A stretch of 64,000 nucleotides of DNA from an uncultured Bacteroidales bacterium (GTDB lineage: Bacteria > Bacteroidota > Bacteroidia > Bacteroidales > Porphyromonadaceae). Position 1 is the stretch's first letter. Each line of letters starts with the position of its first letter. The position numbers and the translations under genes are program-made. The notes beneath the pieces are model-generated. The model searched no databases. It was not told the origin of the DNA and was given only the letters and a program-made list of their open reading frames with translations. The stretch lies in the NCBI GenBank assembly GCA_902489445.1, contig CABTZX010000004.1, positions 1 to 64,000 of the forward strand, given 5' to 3'. Shown here in pieces: positions 34,823 to 45,366 of the stretch.

Positions 34823-37668
34823 CGATTCAATTCTTCCTTCAGAAAGCTTCCCGTATAGCCCGTTCGCTTACGTGCCAGCGCTTCCGGCGTTCCTTCAAAT
34901 AGTATCTTTCCGCCATCGTCTCCGCCCTCAGGACCCATATCGATGATCCAATCTGCCGATTTGATAACATCCATATCGTGTTCAATGACCAAAACGGTAT
35001 TGCCGCGATCCACCAATCCCGATATTAGACTGAGCAAAAGCCTTATATCGTCAAAGTGAAGCCCTGTCGTTGGTTCATCCAGTATGTATAGTGTTTTGCC
35101 GGTATCGCGCTTGGATAGTTCCCCGGCAAGTTTCACACGCTGGCTTTCGCCTCCGCTTAATGTAATGGAGGGTTGTCCCAGCTTGATATAGCCCAATCCA
35201 ACCCGGCGCATTACTTCTAAGCGCGGCGCAATAGAGGGGATATTTTCAAAGAACTCTGCCGCCTGGTTAAATGTCATATCTAACACGTCTGCAATGGACT
35301 TACCTTTATAGCGTACCTCCAAAGTTTCCCTTGAATAGCGCCTGCCGTTGCAAACGCTGCAGGGAACTGTCACATCAGGCAGAAACCTCATCCCGATGGT
35401 CTTGTATCCGTTTCCTTTACATTCTTCGCAACGACCTCCGGCCACGTTAAAGGAAAAGCGCCCAGGCTTATACCCTCGTGCTCTGCTTTCCGGAAGAGCA
35501 ACGAAGATTTTACGTATATCGGTGAACAGCCCCGTATAAGTTGCCGGATTGCTACGCGGCGTGCGTCCCAAAGGCGACTGATCAACTACGGCGATCTTGT
35601 CGATGTTTTCTAACCCTTCTATTGCTTTATAGGGCAACGGCTCCTCTAATGCCCGGTACAGTAACTTACGGACCGCAGGCACCAATGTACCATTTACAAT
35701 GGACGACTTACCACTTCCGGAAACACCTGTTACGCAGACGAAGCATCCCAGCGGGAGCTTGAACGTATCTCCTTTCAGATTGTTCCCTGTTGCCCCCTTC
35801 AACGTGATAAAGTGCCCGTTTCCCTTCCGTCGTTCTTTGGGGACTTCAATTCTTTTGATGCCGTTTAAGTAATCCGCTGTGATGGTATGCGCAGTGACAA
35901 TCTCCTCAGGCGTGCCCTGAAACACTACCTTTCCGCCCAAGCGTCCCGCCCCGGGACCTAAATCAATGAGGTAATCCGCTGCGAGCATCATATCGCGGTC
36001 ATGCTCTACCACTACAATGGTATTGTCACCGTCCCGGAGTTTCTTCAGCGAATCAATCAGCAAACGGCAATCCCGCTTATGCAAACCGATACCCGGTTCG
36101 TCCAGTAGGTATAGAACTTCCACTAACCCGGTACCTATTTGTGCCGCTAAGCGAATGCGCTGGCTCTCTCCTCCGCTTAGCGAAGACGCTGTACGTTCTA
36201 ACGAGAGATAATCCAAGCCCACATTGACCAAAAAGCGCAAACGCGTCTCTATCTCCTTGACTATTTCCCCCGCAACCGGCCGAAGCTGCTCGCGAACAGA
36301 CGCCTTTAGCGTTGGCAGTAATGCGAGCAGTTTATCACACTCCATTGCATTTAGGTCGGCAATTCCCCAATCTCCAATACGGTACGAGCGCGCTTCCGCA
36401 CTCAGACGGCTTCCGCCGCACTGCGGACAAGGAACCGAGGAGGCATATTCCTCCAGCGAAAGATCCTCTCCAAGTAGATCATTGAAGAATAGGTACTTCA
36501 TGGCACCCAGGAACAAATCGTTCGATAGATCTGCATCTGCTTCTCCGTTGATCAGCTTATCCATCAATTCGTCCGGCAGTTCATTCAGCGGTGTATTCCA
36601 CCCGAAGCCCGCTTGGGCAAGCTCCTTCTTGATTTCCGGCAAATATCCTTTCAGTTCCTTACGTTTCAGTAGTGGAAAGCCGCCCTCAGCAATGCTTGCC
36701 GAGCCGTCTGTAACCAATTTGCTTCGATCCAGCCGATGCACGGTACCGAGTCCCATGCAGTGTGGGCACCAACCGCGAGGCGAATTGAACGAAAAGGTAG
36801 CCGGTGACGGCTCTTCGTACGAGATGCCGCTCTCCAAATCAATCAGCTTTGTGGAAAATAACCGCGTTGTTCCGTCCGTTCGTTTGCGAACCAATACCAT
36901 TCCGTCGCCCTCTCTCAGAGCCAAACGCACCGCTTCGCCGATGCGTTGCTCCATAGCTTCCGATGCCACAAACTTATCGATCACGACCGCCACATCGTGG
37001 GTTTTGTACCGATCCAGCTTCATTCCTGCGGTTAGTTCGCGCATTGCACCGTCGACCAGCACATTTAAATAGCCTTTGCGCCGCATGCGGTCCAGCAATT
37101 CGCGGTAATGTCCTTTTCGCCCACGTACAATGGGAGCAAGTATTTCTATACCTTCCTCCGAGTAGTCCCCTTGAATCAGTCGTATCAGTTCCTCTTCGCT
37201 GAAGCGTTGCAGCGCCTTACCGGTCTTTTGTGAATAGGGAGTGCCACAACGAGCATACAGAAGGCGGATAAAATCCCATATTTCCGTAATGGTGCCCACA
37301 GTGCTGCGCGGATTGGTTGATGCCGTCTTCTGCTCGATAGCTACCACCGGGCTTAATCCGTCGATGGATTCCACTTCCGGACGCTCATTACCCGATAGGA
37401 ACGTGCGTGCGTAGGACGAAAAGGTTTCGATATAGCGCCTTCGGCCTTCCGCCAACAGAACATCGAAAACCAAGCTCGATTTGCCGCTTCCGCTCAGTCC
37501 GGTAACCACCGTAAGCTTATGGCGCGGTATGTCTGTATCAACCCGTTTGAGGTTGTGTACGGATGCGCCGCGGACGCTTATCGCTCCGGATGCGAACAGA
37601 GCTCTCTTGCTTCCGTTCGTCTCTTCCTGATTTTCGTTCGCTTTTTCCTGTTTGTCCTTCGCCTTCAT
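34813..37668 (-). CDS. uvrA: Excinuclease ABC subunit UvrA
   Basis: Damage-recognition ATPase of nucleotide excision repair, about 951 residues. Seen: Walker [16 protein letters not shown] and [14 protein letters not shown], signatures [17 protein letters not shown] and [17 protein letters not shown], Walker [11 protein letters not shown] and [10 protein letters not shown]. The second zinc module is present (CEECKGNGY ... CSVCNGRRY). In the first module only one pair is seen (WCPHCMGLG). A GTG at 37704 is in frame, but the ATG at 37668 looks more likely; either way the protein has a charged N-terminal tail before ISVRGA. A promoter box lies at 37868-37861. Confidence 0.96.
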   Translation of the reverse strand: MKAKDKQEKANENQEETNGSKRALFASGAISVRGASVHNLKRVDTDIPRHKLTVVTGLSGSGKSSLVFDVLLAEGRRRYIETFSSYARTFLSGNERPEVESIDGLSPVVAIEQKTASTNPRSTVGTITEIWDFIRLLYARCGTPYSQKTGKALQRFSEEELIRLIQGDYSEEGIEILAPIVRGRKGHYRELLDRMRRKGYLNVLVDGAMRELTAGMKLDRYKTHDVAVVIDKFVASEAMEQRIGEAVRLALREGDGMVLVRKRTDGTTRLFSTKLIDLESGISYEEPSPATFSFNSPRGWCPHCMGLGTVHRLDRSKLVTDGSASIAEGGFPLLKRKELKGYLPEIKKELAQAGFGWNTPLNELPDELMDKLINGEADADLSNDLFLGAMKYLFFNDLLGEDLSLEEYASSVPCPQCGGSRLSAEARSYRIGDWGIADLNAMECDKLLALLPTLKASVREQLRPVAGEIVKEIETRLRFLVNVGLDYLSLERTASSLSGGESQRIRLAAQIGTGLVEVLYLLDEPGIGLHKRDCRLLIDSLKKLRDGDNTIVVVEHDRDMMLAADYLIDLGPGAGRLGGKVVFQGTPEEIVTAHTITADYLNGIKRIEVPKERRKGNGHFITLKGATGNNLKGDTFKLPLGCFVCVTGVSGSGKSSIVNGTLVPAVRKLLYRALEEPLPYKAIEGLENIDKIAVVDQSPLGRTPRSNPATYTGLFTDIRKIFVALPESRARGYKPGRFSFNVAGGRCEECKGNGYKTIGMRFLPDVTVPCSVCNGRRYSRETLEVRYKGKSIADVLDMTFNQAAEFFENIPSIAPRLEVMRRVGLGYIKLGQPSITLSGGESQRVKLAGELSKRDTGKTLYILDEPTTGLHFDDIRLLLSLISGLVDRGNTVLVIEHDMDVIKSADWIIDMGPEGGDDGGKILFEGTPEALARKRTGYTGSFLKEELNRWK

Positions 37669-37860
37669 GCGATTATCTCTGCGCGTTTCGGCTATCCTTG
37701 CCACAGCTTACTCTTCTTAATTTGAATAGCCGTCCACTATATCTCTTTTCGGATCACACCCCTTGTAGTTGCACACTATCTGCGTCTTCGTTCCTGCTAG
37801 TAGCAGTTACTCGTCACTTTATCTAATTGAAGTTCTGCTATCTGCCTCACTTTATCGTTG

Positions 37861-37868
37861 CAAAGATA
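37861..37868 (-). promoter_or_regulatory. -7 box (TATCTTTG) of the uvrA operon
   Basis: A perfect TAnnTTTG match on the minus strand. The predicted start near 37855 gives a uvrA leader of about 190 nt, in which I recognise no structured element. I did not see a LexA-like box. Confidence 0.5.
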
Positions 37869-38129
37869 CCTTTTCCGTTGCATTTCGCCCCTATATGAAG
37901 GGCGAGGAGCTGAGCTTTCGGCATCAAAATCCCCGACAACCCGACAATAATTCGCGGGCGAAAAGAGCGGCTCACTCCTGATGAATCCGAATCTAATCGT
38001 ACAGATCCGCTTGTGCTATTGGAGACCCTGCATCACGGAATACTGCCTCCTGAAAAATAGGCTCGAGCTTATAGACGTGCGTATCGACTGCTGTCCGAAC
38101 AAAAGATGACTGCTACCGGAGCAGCGGAT

Positions 38130-38700
38130 GCTAGCTATTAAACCGTTTGCAAGTAAGAAATCCAGAGACGGTTGGGCAATGATGAGGCAAGGTAGGGGTG
38201 GTATTGGAGCGTTTGTTCGGAGGTACGAAGCTGTGTATGGGAGATGTTGTTGCAGAAGATTCAAGAATGCAGGTCGTTTGTACGAAGGTTGCGGAGCCGG
38301 GGATAGGTGATGTTATGGCGAGGAATCGGAGCTAGCCGACCGTTTGCATGAAGGAATCGGAGCGGAGGATGGGATGGATCGGAGCGGATGTACGGTGCGG
38401 TCGGAGAAAAGTCTATAGACTTTCGGAAAATACTCTATAGACTTTTTCGGAAAACTCTATAGACTTTCTGGAAAAACTCTATAGACTTTCCTCGGATACT
38501 CTATAGACTTTTCCCCGATACCTCCGTGTATCCTCTCGGACAGCATGGGGGCAACGATTTGATTGTATGGGAGACCCGATTTGTTAGTATGGGAGAAACA
38601 CTCCGTTCTCATCGTACAACAGCTCCCATCCCTCGGTAGAAAAGCGCGCGAACGTACATGGGTTGCTTGATGAAGGTGCGCTGGGGTGGAGCGGTGCGTG
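38130..38700 (+). repeat. Array A4: five 22-bp CTATAG units with both flanks
   Basis: CTATAG at 38413, 38435, 38457, 38479 and 38501. In the upstream flank, GTACGAAGG-like motifs at 38280, 38346 and 38390 are 66 and 44 bp apart, and TACGG at 38391 is 22 bp before the first unit. Downstream the GATTTG...GTATGGGAG block is doubled (38556 and 38578, 22 bp). It lies in the divergent gap between uvrA and the phosphatase gene; 37869-38130 shows no gene. Confidence 0.92.
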
Positions 38701-38803
38701 CGTGGGTTGTCAGGTAAAGGTGCGCAGTGGTGGGTGAAGGTGTTGGGGGCGAATTGTGGGTCGCTCATAGGAAATCGTTGATTATGCACTTGCGAATAGT
38801 GCG

Positions 38804-38811
38804 TACCTTTG
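38804..38811 (+). promoter_or_regulatory. -7 box (TACCTTTG) of the phosphatase gene
   Basis: TAnnTTTG match 19 bp before the ATG at 38831, with a TTG near 38778 about 23 bp upstream of it. Confidence 0.55.
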
Positions 38812-38830
38812 CAACAGAGAGAACGAATTT

Positions 38831-40639
38831 ATGAAAAGCAGAATACGTAGCATTATGGGTAGAACAGTCTGCAGTACAGATAAGCTGCTTCGCAGCATGG
38901 GTGGCATAGGCGGAATTACAGGTATAAAGCTCGGCAATACGCTCCGAGTGGCGCTTGCATTGGTCGGTTTGGTTGCCGTCTTTCCCTTACACGCGGCTCT
39001 TCCTGATACGATTGCACCGGTCAAGAATATCATTGTGATGATACCGGACGGCACCTCGTTATCGGCTCTTTCGTTAGCGCGGTGGTATCAGCGCTACAAC
39101 GCACCTGATCAGCATCATCTTACTATCGACGACTTGCTGCGCGGAACGATCATTACTTACTCGTCCGATGCGCCCATAGGTGACTCGGCGCCTACCACCT
39201 CCTGTTATATGAGCGGCGTGGTGAGCCAGACCGGTTTTATTTCAACCTATCCGGAGGTTACCGATCACGATATTGTTCCCACGGACAGCACCCGGTCGCT
39301 TCGCCCTGCGGTAACGTTAGCCGAAGCGGGCAAATGGAAGCTGCACAAAAGGATCGGGCTGGTGGTTACTTGTGAATATCCGCATGCAACACCGGCTGAT
39401 TGCGTAGCACATAGTTACGATCGTCGCCGCTACGATATGCTTTCACCCCAGATGGCTTCGTTGCCGGTAGACGTAATGCTCGGCGGTGGTACATCAATTT
39501 TGAAGAAAGAGGAACGAGATTTGCTTGCATCGGCTCAAATACCGTTGATTGAGGATAACCTTGCGGCAATGAGGGCGTACAAGGGAAGCTCGCTGTGGTG
39601 CTTGTTCGGCAAGAAAGCGATGCCGTTCGATCTGGATCGGGATACAGCGGCGGTTCCTTCATTGGCAGAGATGACGGCGAAGGCATTGGAGTGCCTCTCC
39701 ACAAACAATAATGATGGCTTCTTCCTAATGGTAGAGGGCAGCAAGGTGGATTGGGCGGCTCACGCAAACGACCCCGTGGGGATTGCTACTGAAATGCTTG
39801 CTTTTGACCGCGCAGTACGGGTGGCGTTGGACTACGCTAAGCACAACGGAGAAACCGCCGTTGTGGTGGTTCCGGATCATGGCAATAGCGGATTGAGCGT
39901 GGGGGATGCTACCTTGCCGCATTACGATAAGGCTTCAGCGGAGGAACTGTTCGGATTGCTGACTTCTGTTCAGCGGACGGCAAGCGGAATGGCGGAGCAA
40001 CTTAATGCGGCGGACCGCGATAGGGCAGAAGAGTTTTTCCGTACATATGCCGGAATTACGCTTACTAAGGAGGATTTGCATCGCATCTATACAGCACGCG
40101 ATTATAAGCATTCGCCGTTGGATCGGGATTCGCTTGCCGCGACCAGTATGTACGGTTCGGCGTTATCGGATGCGGTAGCCGCCATTTATCGCAGTCGTAT
40201 GCCATTCGGCTTTACTACAAAGGGGCACACGGCAGAGGATGTATTCTTAGGCGTGTATCATCCGAACGGAACAGTGCCGCACGGAGTTTTACTGAATACA
40301 GAGCTGAACCGGTACTTATGTGCCCTTTGGGGCCTGGAAGGCATGCTACCTCGGCTGACGGAAGAGGCATACGTGCCCTTCGCAGAGCTGTTCCCCGGTA
40401 AAACGCTTCGCGTGCTGGGAGAGCAGAAGCATCCCGAATATCTCTCGTTTGACTGGAGGCGCGGTGTGGAAGTACGGATTTATCCCTATACAAGGCGTAT
40501 GGAGGTCGGTTCGAAGCGGGCATTTGCTCGCGGAAAGCAAAAGACCGTTCAAGCGCCCAATAACTCGGTTTGGATGGATAAGAACGGTACGCTTTACTTG
40601 AATCGCAACATAGAGCAACTAATTGCAAAAGTATTATGA
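38831..40639 (+). CDS. Alkaline phosphatase (PhoA-type superfamily)
   Basis: A 602-residue exported metallophosphatase that hydrolyses phosphate monoesters. Seen: first metal aspartate in VMIPDGTS (Asp73), nucleophile Ser119 in GDSAPTTSCYMSG, metal-ligand motifs VEGSKVDWAAHANDP, VVPDHGNSG and TKGHTAEDV. The hydrophobic signal (about 38-56, RVALALVGLVAVFPLHA) is preceded by an unusually long n-region of some 37 residues, so the true start may be the ATG for Met9 or later. No type IX C-terminal domain is evident. The stop overlaps the next gene (ATGA). Confidence 0.9.
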   Translation: MKSRIRSIMGRTVCSTDKLLRSMGGIGGITGIKLGNTLRVALALVGLVAVFPLHAALPDTIAPVKNIIVMIPDGTSLSALSLARWYQRYNAPDQHHLTIDDLLRGTIITYSSDAPIGDSAPTTSCYMSGVVSQTGFISTYPEVTDHDIVPTDSTRSLRPAVTLAEAGKWKLHKRIGLVVTCEYPHATPADCVAHSYDRRRYDMLSPQMASLPVDVMLGGGTSILKKEERDLLASAQIPLIEDNLAAMRAYKGSSLWCLFGKKAMPFDLDRDTAAVPSLAEMTAKALECLSTNNNDGFFLMVEGSKVDWAAHANDPVGIATEMLAFDRAVRVALDYAKHNGETAVVVVPDHGNSGLSVGDATLPHYDKASAEELFGLLTSVQRTASGMAEQLNAADRDRAEEFFRTYAGITLTKEDLHRIYTARDYKHSPLDRDSLAATSMYGSALSDAVAAIYRSRMPFGFTTKGHTAEDVFLGVYHPNGTVPHGVLLNTELNRYLCALWGLEGMLPRLTEEAYVPFAELFPGKTLRVLGEQKHPEYLSFDWRRGVEVRIYPYTRRMEVGSKRAFARGKQKTVQAPNNSVWMDKNGTLYLNRNIEQLIAKVL

Positions 40640-40947
40640 TGGACGAAAAACGGTTAAAGGTGGTAAAGGAGATGGAGGCGCGCATGGAAACGTTGAATGC
40701 GCTCTACGAACGTGCCTCACTTATGCTGGAAGAATTGGCTAAAGCCGAAGCGGAGCACCGTGCCCTTGAAACCTACTATTACGGAGATTGGAGCAAAGAT
40801 TACGATGCCGCTAATCGAGGCGAAGTACCGGAAGATGTATCCTGTGGCGTGCTAACGGAGGATTTGCCCTACGAAACGCTGTGCACTCACGATCAGCTCG
40901 GGCGGGAACTACTCCACGCAGCGCACACTATGTTGTATCGGGATTAG
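40636..40947 (+). CDS. DUF4298 family protein
   Basis: A 103-residue soluble, mostly helical and acidic protein. The N-terminal half is a heptad-rich helix (VVKEMEARMETLNALYERAS); the C-terminal half contains YYYGDWSKDYDAANRGEVPED and CGVLTEDLPYETL, typical of DUF4298. Function unknown. It is translationally coupled to the phosphatase and overlaps the opposing permease gene by 4 bp. An alternative start is the next ATG at 40639. Confidence 0.82.
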   Translation: MMDEKRLKVVKEMEARMETLNALYERASLMLEELAKAEAEHRALETYYYGDWSKDYDAANRGEVPEDVSCGVLTEDLPYETLCTHDQLGRELLHAAHTMLYRD

Positions 40948-42059
40948 ACTCGCTTGTGATAGGTTAGGAAGCCAACGGAGAACAATCCCACGGCAAAAGC
41001 GGAGAGAATGACGTAATCACGCCAAAGATCGGCAATGGAGCTTCCGCGCAAAAAGAGGGAACGCATATCCCTAATGAAGAAGGTTAGGGGTTGCGCATAG
41101 GCAACGCATTTAGCCCATTGCGGCATACCTCCGATAGGCGTGAACAAGCCACTCATTAAAAGCGAAATCATCATCAGAAAGATGGCGCTGAACATCAGTT
41201 GCTGCAATCGATCCGAGTAGTTGCCGAGCAGCAATCCCAATCCGGTTTGTCCGATAGAAAAGAGTAGTGTGGCGAGCAAGATGCCCGGTATGGAGCCGGA
41301 AGGCCAAATGTTATATACCAATCCGACTAACAGAATGCTGACGGGCACCATAACCATATTAACGCACCAATAGGGGATGCTCTTGGATAGAATGACCTGA
41401 TAACCCTTTACCGGCGTTACATTGAGCTGCTCAATAGTGCCGAATTCCTTTTCCTGCACCAGTCCGACCGCTGGCATAATAAGAGCCGTAAGCGTGAAAA
41501 TCATAGTAATAAGCCCCGGAATGACAAAGGATCGGTAGTTGTGCGACGGATTATACAGCGAAACTTCACTAAAGTGAACGGGGTTGACAAACTGCTCTTC
41601 CACTGTACCGATTAGTAGCTGTTCCCGAAAATTACGTACAAAGGAACTGACAATCTGCCCCGAATAGCTGTCTGCCAATGCGCCTTTTGTCGCGTTGATA
41701 GCGTTTACTACCACGGAAATATCCGTTTGTTCGCTTCGATACAGCGCCTTTTCAAATCCTTTCGGTATGGTTATGATTACATCCGCGCGGTTGGCGTACA
41801 TCGCTTCTTGCGCCTGACGATAGCTCGCAACGCTTTCATTTGTGATAAAGTAGCCGCTTCGCGTGAAATGCCGGCTTAGTTCCTCCGATAGCGTTGAGTG
41901 ATCTTCGTCCAGAATGATGGTCTTAAGGCTGTTTATGTCCATATTGGTCGCCCAAGGGAGCATCAAAAGGATTACGATCGGATAGAATATATTCATGTAG
42001 CGCAGTAATGGCGTACGCCACAGCAGCTTGAACTCTTTCCCCAGCAGATAACGTAGCAT
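40944..42059 (-). CDS. ABC-2 type transporter permease (YhhJ-like)
   Basis: A 371-residue permease: one N-terminal helix (about 20-40), a large external domain (ILDEDHSTLSEELSRHFTRSGYF to about 175), then five helices from about 178 on (FVIPGLITMIFTLTALIMPAVG, KEFGTIEQLNVTP loop). This is the ABC2_membrane_3 layout used for drug or glycolipid export. It pairs with the next permease gene 6 bp upstream. The ATPase and membrane-fusion genes are not adjacent, so the substrate cannot be inferred. Confidence 0.88.
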   Translation of the reverse strand: MLRYLLGKEFKLLWRTPLLRYMNIFYPIVILLMLPWATNMDINSLKTIILDEDHSTLSEELSRHFTRSGYFITNESVASYRQAQEAMYANRADVIITIPKGFEKALYRSEQTDISVVVNAINATKGALADSYSGQIVSSFVRNFREQLLIGTVEEQFVNPVHFSEVSLYNPSHNYRSFVIPGLITMIFTLTALIMPAVGLVQEKEFGTIEQLNVTPVKGYQVILSKSIPYWCVNMVMVPVSILLVGLVYNIWPSGSIPGILLATLLFSIGQTGLGLLLGNYSDRLQQLMFSAIFLMMISLLMSGLFTPIGGMPQWAKCVAYAQPLTFFIRDMRSLFLRGSSIADLWRDYVILSAFAVGLFSVGFLTYHKRV

Positions 42060-42065
42060 GACGCC

Positions 42066-43205
42066 TTACTCCAATCTGTTTTTGAAAGTTAGTATGGCTA
42101 CGGAGGCAAGTACTACCGCCATTCCGAGCAATACGTATATTTCAATTTGTACATCTGCCCACGATAAGCCTTGTAGCATCAGCTTTTTAATCGCTTCAAC
42201 GTACCATTTGGCGGGAATGATTAGCGATACGTACGTGAGCCAGTGTGGCATGCTCTCAATGGGAAAAATCATCCCCGACAACATAGATACCGGTAGCAAT
42301 AGCCCCACTCCACTCGCAATTTGAGCAGATAGCTGTGTTTCCGTGACCGTGGAGATGAATAGCCCCAGCAGCAAAGATACCAGAATGAACAGAGCCGATA
42401 TGAAAGTTATGGCCAACAGCGAGCCCTCCAACGGCACTTTCAGCACAAAGCGCGACAGTAGCAGTATGGAAGCTATATTGATGCAACTGATAAGGAAGTA
42501 CGGAATAGCCTTTGCCGTAATGATAATGCCCGGATGGACGGGCCCCGTCAGCAATAGTTCCATTGAACCATACTCCTTTTCCCGCACAATCGATACGCTC
42601 GTCATTACAGCACATACAATCATCAGTACCAGCCCCATTATGCCCGGTACAAAGTAGTAGGAAGCCTTCATTTCCGGGTTAAAGAGCAATGTGGTGTGCG
42701 TGGTTAGTGTAGGCATTTGCGATGTACTGAGCGCCGCGCCAAACCGATCAGTAACGAATTGCGTAAAGATGCCTGCGATAATGCCGGCACCCATATTGAC
42801 CATGTTGGGGTCTATGGCATCAATGGCAAGCTGAACCGAGGGCTTCTCGCCCCGTATAAGGCGTGATTCAAATTGGCCCTCAAAGGTGAGCACGGCATCA
42901 ATCTTACGCTTTCGGAGCATTTCATCGGGATCTGTTATGCTCGGAGGGGCTACTTCCACCACATCAATGCTTGAAGATGCATCCAGCTTGGCAGCCAATT
43001 CATTGATAAAGGAGCTTCTTTCAGGGGTAATTACGAGTAGTCGTAGCTCGCCAATATCGGTAGTAAGCGCAAACCCGAATATAGCTACCAGAGCCACCGG
43101 TAGGGCAAGAATAATGATTAGGGTACGCATATCTCTAAATATGTGTATGAACTCCTTCCGCACGAAGCGTCCGAGAATGCGAAACCAATTGAGCAACCTT
43201 TTCAT
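42066..43205 (-). CDS. ABC-2 type transporter permease (second subunit)
   Basis: About 379 residues with the same layout as its neighbour: an N-terminal helix following KEFIHIFRDMRTLIIILALP, a soluble domain with LLVITPERSSFINELAAKLD, then FVPGIMGLVLMIVCAVMTSVS, the coupling loop REKEYGSMELLLTGPVHP and further helices. The two permeases probably form a heterodimer. An in-frame ATG at 43244 exists, but MKRLLNWF at 43205 starts the conserved region. Array B3 lies directly upstream. Confidence 0.87.
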   Translation of the reverse strand: MKRLLNWFRILGRFVRKEFIHIFRDMRTLIIILALPVALVAIFGFALTTDIGELRLLVITPERSSFINELAAKLDASSSIDVVEVAPPSITDPDEMLRKRKIDAVLTFEGQFESRLIRGEKPSVQLAIDAIDPNMVNMGAGIIAGIFTQFVTDRFGAALSTSQMPTLTTHTTLLFNPEMKASYYFVPGIMGLVLMIVCAVMTSVSIVREKEYGSMELLLTGPVHPGIIITAKAIPYFLISCINIASILLLSRFVLKVPLEGSLLAITFISALFILVSLLLGLFISTVTETQLSAQIASGVGLLLPVSMLSGMIFPIESMPHWLTYVSLIIPAKWYVEAIKKLMLQGLSWADVQIEIYVLLGMAVVLASVAILTFKNRLE

Positions 43206-43397
43206 TACCGCCGCGAAGCTAACAAAAAAACGGCATTTGTGCATACGTTTCTATCTTGACAGGCGTAAAAGCTTCTATTCGGAGACGTACAATAATAGAA
43301 AGAGGAGAAGCATTGTCTTTGTGATTTTTCTCGTGACCCATACCTTCGGTTCCTCCGCATAAAGGAAGCTATTGAGAAGGGAGGAGGAGCGCTTTCT

Positions 43398-43485
43398 TAA
43401 AAGGTATATAGGTTTCAATCGATAGGTATATAAGTTTCGGATGATACCTATATAGGTTTCAGCTGATAGGTATATAGGTTTCGTG
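43398..43485 (+). repeat. Array B3: four 22-bp TATATA units
   Basis: TATATA starts at 43405, 43427, 43449 and 43471 (22-bp steps). The units read GGTATATAGGTTTC or close variants, so here the right half is changed compared with arrays B1 and B4. It lies in the gap between malQ (ends 43536) and the permease pair; the rest of the 330-bp gap shows nothing. Confidence 0.94.
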
Positions 43486-43535
43486 GAACGGCACGGCGCA
43501 GGGACTGAAGGTGGTAGGGGAAGTTGCGCTTAGTG

Positions 43536-45275
43536 CTACAGAACAAAGGGGAGCCGGTATCGCCACGATCGGGCAGGATCTTCCGGATAGTTGATCTGTT
43601 CGTTCGCCCAAGGAAGTTCGTTATAGCGTGTCTCTAATGAAAGCCAATCCTGTATTGGCAGAATTACCAGTGCAGAGGGGGATTGAAGCAAGCGTTGAAT
43701 GAGCAGATCGGCAACCGTTTCGTCAGGGGCATCTATTGGTAGTTCGAGCGAAAGCGCTTGCTTGAAACGCTCTGCGCGAGCGGGATCTTGGTGCCACCAC
43801 ATACGTAAAGGTGGCATATCGTGCGTTGCGGTAGTGGCAACGGATAGATAGGGAAAGAGTGAGGCATTGCTAAATTCTTCGCCGGAACGCTTAGCAAATC
43901 GCTCCAGCTCCAAGGTCATAATGCCTAAATGGTTCAGAACGCGGTATACACAAGGGGGAGTTAGCCCCAGATCCTCGGCGCAGAGAATGAGCGGCGCACC
44001 CTGAGCAACGGCAGATAAACGCTTGGTTCCCTCGGCTTCCCAAAGAGCTTCCTGCCGATCGGTGAAGAAATTGGATGCCAACGCTGCCAGTCTCTTTTGC
44101 AGATTACTATCTAATTTGCTAAACGCCTCGGTAGCGGTGAGATTGAAACGAGGCGTAAATGTTCGTTTTTCTTTGGTGGGGTAGGGAAGAATTAGGGCGT
44201 TTTCTTCGGGAGGAACGGATGTGGCAACGAGCGAAAGGGGGATTCCTTCAGCAGAAAGATCGCTTTCGGTGAGGGGAACCAGTGGCACAAAGAATCCGGC
44301 GCTTCCCCTTCGACCATCGCGCGGAATGCTCCAAATGCGGAAAAATCCGAGTACATGATCGATGCGGAGAAAGGCAAAAAAGCGCGAGAGACGGCTTATA
44401 CGTCGGTGCCACCACGTATAATCTTCACGTCCCATCGCCTGCCAATTGTAGGTAGGAAAGCCCCAGTTCTGTCCATCTTGGGAAAAATAGTCAGGTGGCG
44501 CTCCTGCCTGCATACCACAATAGAAAAGCTCCGGATGGCTGAGCACGTCTGCTCCGTTTGGACTAACGCCAATGGGTAAATCGCCCTTCAGTACGATTCC
44601 CGCATCAAGAGCCTCGGATACCGCTGCGGTAAGTTGCTTTTCAAGCATCCATTGCAACCAATAGTAATAGCGGAGGGCGCTATCGGTTGACAAAAATGCC
44701 TTCTGGTCGCTAATGAAAGTGATATTTTGTTCCGAATCTCGATTGAAACAGAAGAGTGCGTAGGGTTTGAGCCAATCGGATTCCCGATCGATGTAGTCAT
44801 CAATTAGTGAATTGGCTTCGATTTGTTCTCTGTTTTCCCGGAAATATATGGTTAGCCATTGCTCTTTGAGACAGAGCACTTGTGCATAGTGAAGCTCTTT
44901 TGTTTGATGTAAACGACGTGCTTCTTTGCACAAATCGGTATCATTTTGTAAAGGAAGTTGGTTCAGATCGGCATAAATGGGGTTCAGGGCAAATGCGGAG
45001 ATCGCACTGTAGGGATAGGCATCACGCTCATCGCGATAAAGCGTAGTATCGTTTATGGGCAACAATTGGAGTATTTTTAGCTCTCGGGCATTCATCCACG
45101 GAATGACATACCGGATTGCTCCGAAGTCGCCAATACCCTGATCGCCACCGAGATCTGTATCGTTTTCGTAACGAAGTGCCGAGAGAGGTATGGCGCATCC
45201 GGTTAAACGCAAGGACCCATCCGACAGTTTTTGCCGAAATTGTCCTACGATGTTGCGTAATCGATCCTCCAACAT
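43536..45275 (-). CDS. malQ: 4-alpha-glucanotransferase (GH77)
   Basis: About 579 residues of GH77 amylomaltase, which transfers alpha-1,4-glucan chains in glycogen and maltodextrin use. Seen: ALRYENDTDLGGDQGIGDFG, LQLLPINDT, DAYPYSAISAFALNPIYADL, LKGDLPIGVSPNGADVL with a catalytic-region Asp, FLRIDHVLGFFRIWSIP, ILCAEDLGLTPPCV and TTATHDMPPLRMWW. N-terminal starch-binding domains, found in many Bacteroidales homologues, are absent. A GTG at 45299 is in frame but falls inside the tsf terminator hairpin, so the ATG at 45275 is preferred. Confidence 0.92.
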   Translation of the reverse strand: MLEDRLRNIVGQFRQKLSDGSLRLTGCAIPLSALRYENDTDLGGDQGIGDFGAIRYVIPWMNARELKILQLLPINDTTLYRDERDAYPYSAISAFALNPIYADLNQLPLQNDTDLCKEARRLHQTKELHYAQVLCLKEQWLTIYFRENREQIEANSLIDDYIDRESDWLKPYALFCFNRDSEQNITFISDQKAFLSTDSALRYYYWLQWMLEKQLTAAVSEALDAGIVLKGDLPIGVSPNGADVLSHPELFYCGMQAGAPPDYFSQDGQNWGFPTYNWQAMGREDYTWWHRRISRLSRFFAFLRIDHVLGFFRIWSIPRDGRRGSAGFFVPLVPLTESDLSAEGIPLSLVATSVPPEENALILPYPTKEKRTFTPRFNLTATEAFSKLDSNLQKRLAALASNFFTDRQEALWEAEGTKRLSAVAQGAPLILCAEDLGLTPPCVYRVLNHLGIMTLELERFAKRSGEEFSNASLFPYLSVATTATHDMPPLRMWWHQDPARAERFKQALSLELPIDAPDETVADLLIQRLLQSPSALVILPIQDWLSLETRYNELPWANEQINYPEDPARSWRYRLPFVL

Positions 45276-45291
45276 AGCGGTGTAAAGGAAA

Positions 45292-45330
45292 CTCCCCACG
45301 TCCGGTTGCTCAGGCAGCGGGCATGGGGAG
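45292..45330 (-). terminator. Terminator of the rplM-rpsI-rpsB-tsf operon
   Basis: CTCCCCATG and CGTGGGGAG (minus strand) form a 9-bp stem with one non-Watson-Crick pair around a 21-base, partly pairing loop, followed by TTTCCTTT. It lies 37 bp after the tsf stop and just before malQ. Confidence 0.75.
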
Positions 45331-45366
45331 CATTCAATTTTGCTTTAATCGCTATAACTCCGATGG

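Noticed and set aside
36224..37072. 282-codon frame opposite uvrA, and similar long antisense frames opposite rimO (3172-3789) and nspC (800-1495)
   Set aside because: Shadows of well-identified genes caused by codon bias; no motif or family recognised.
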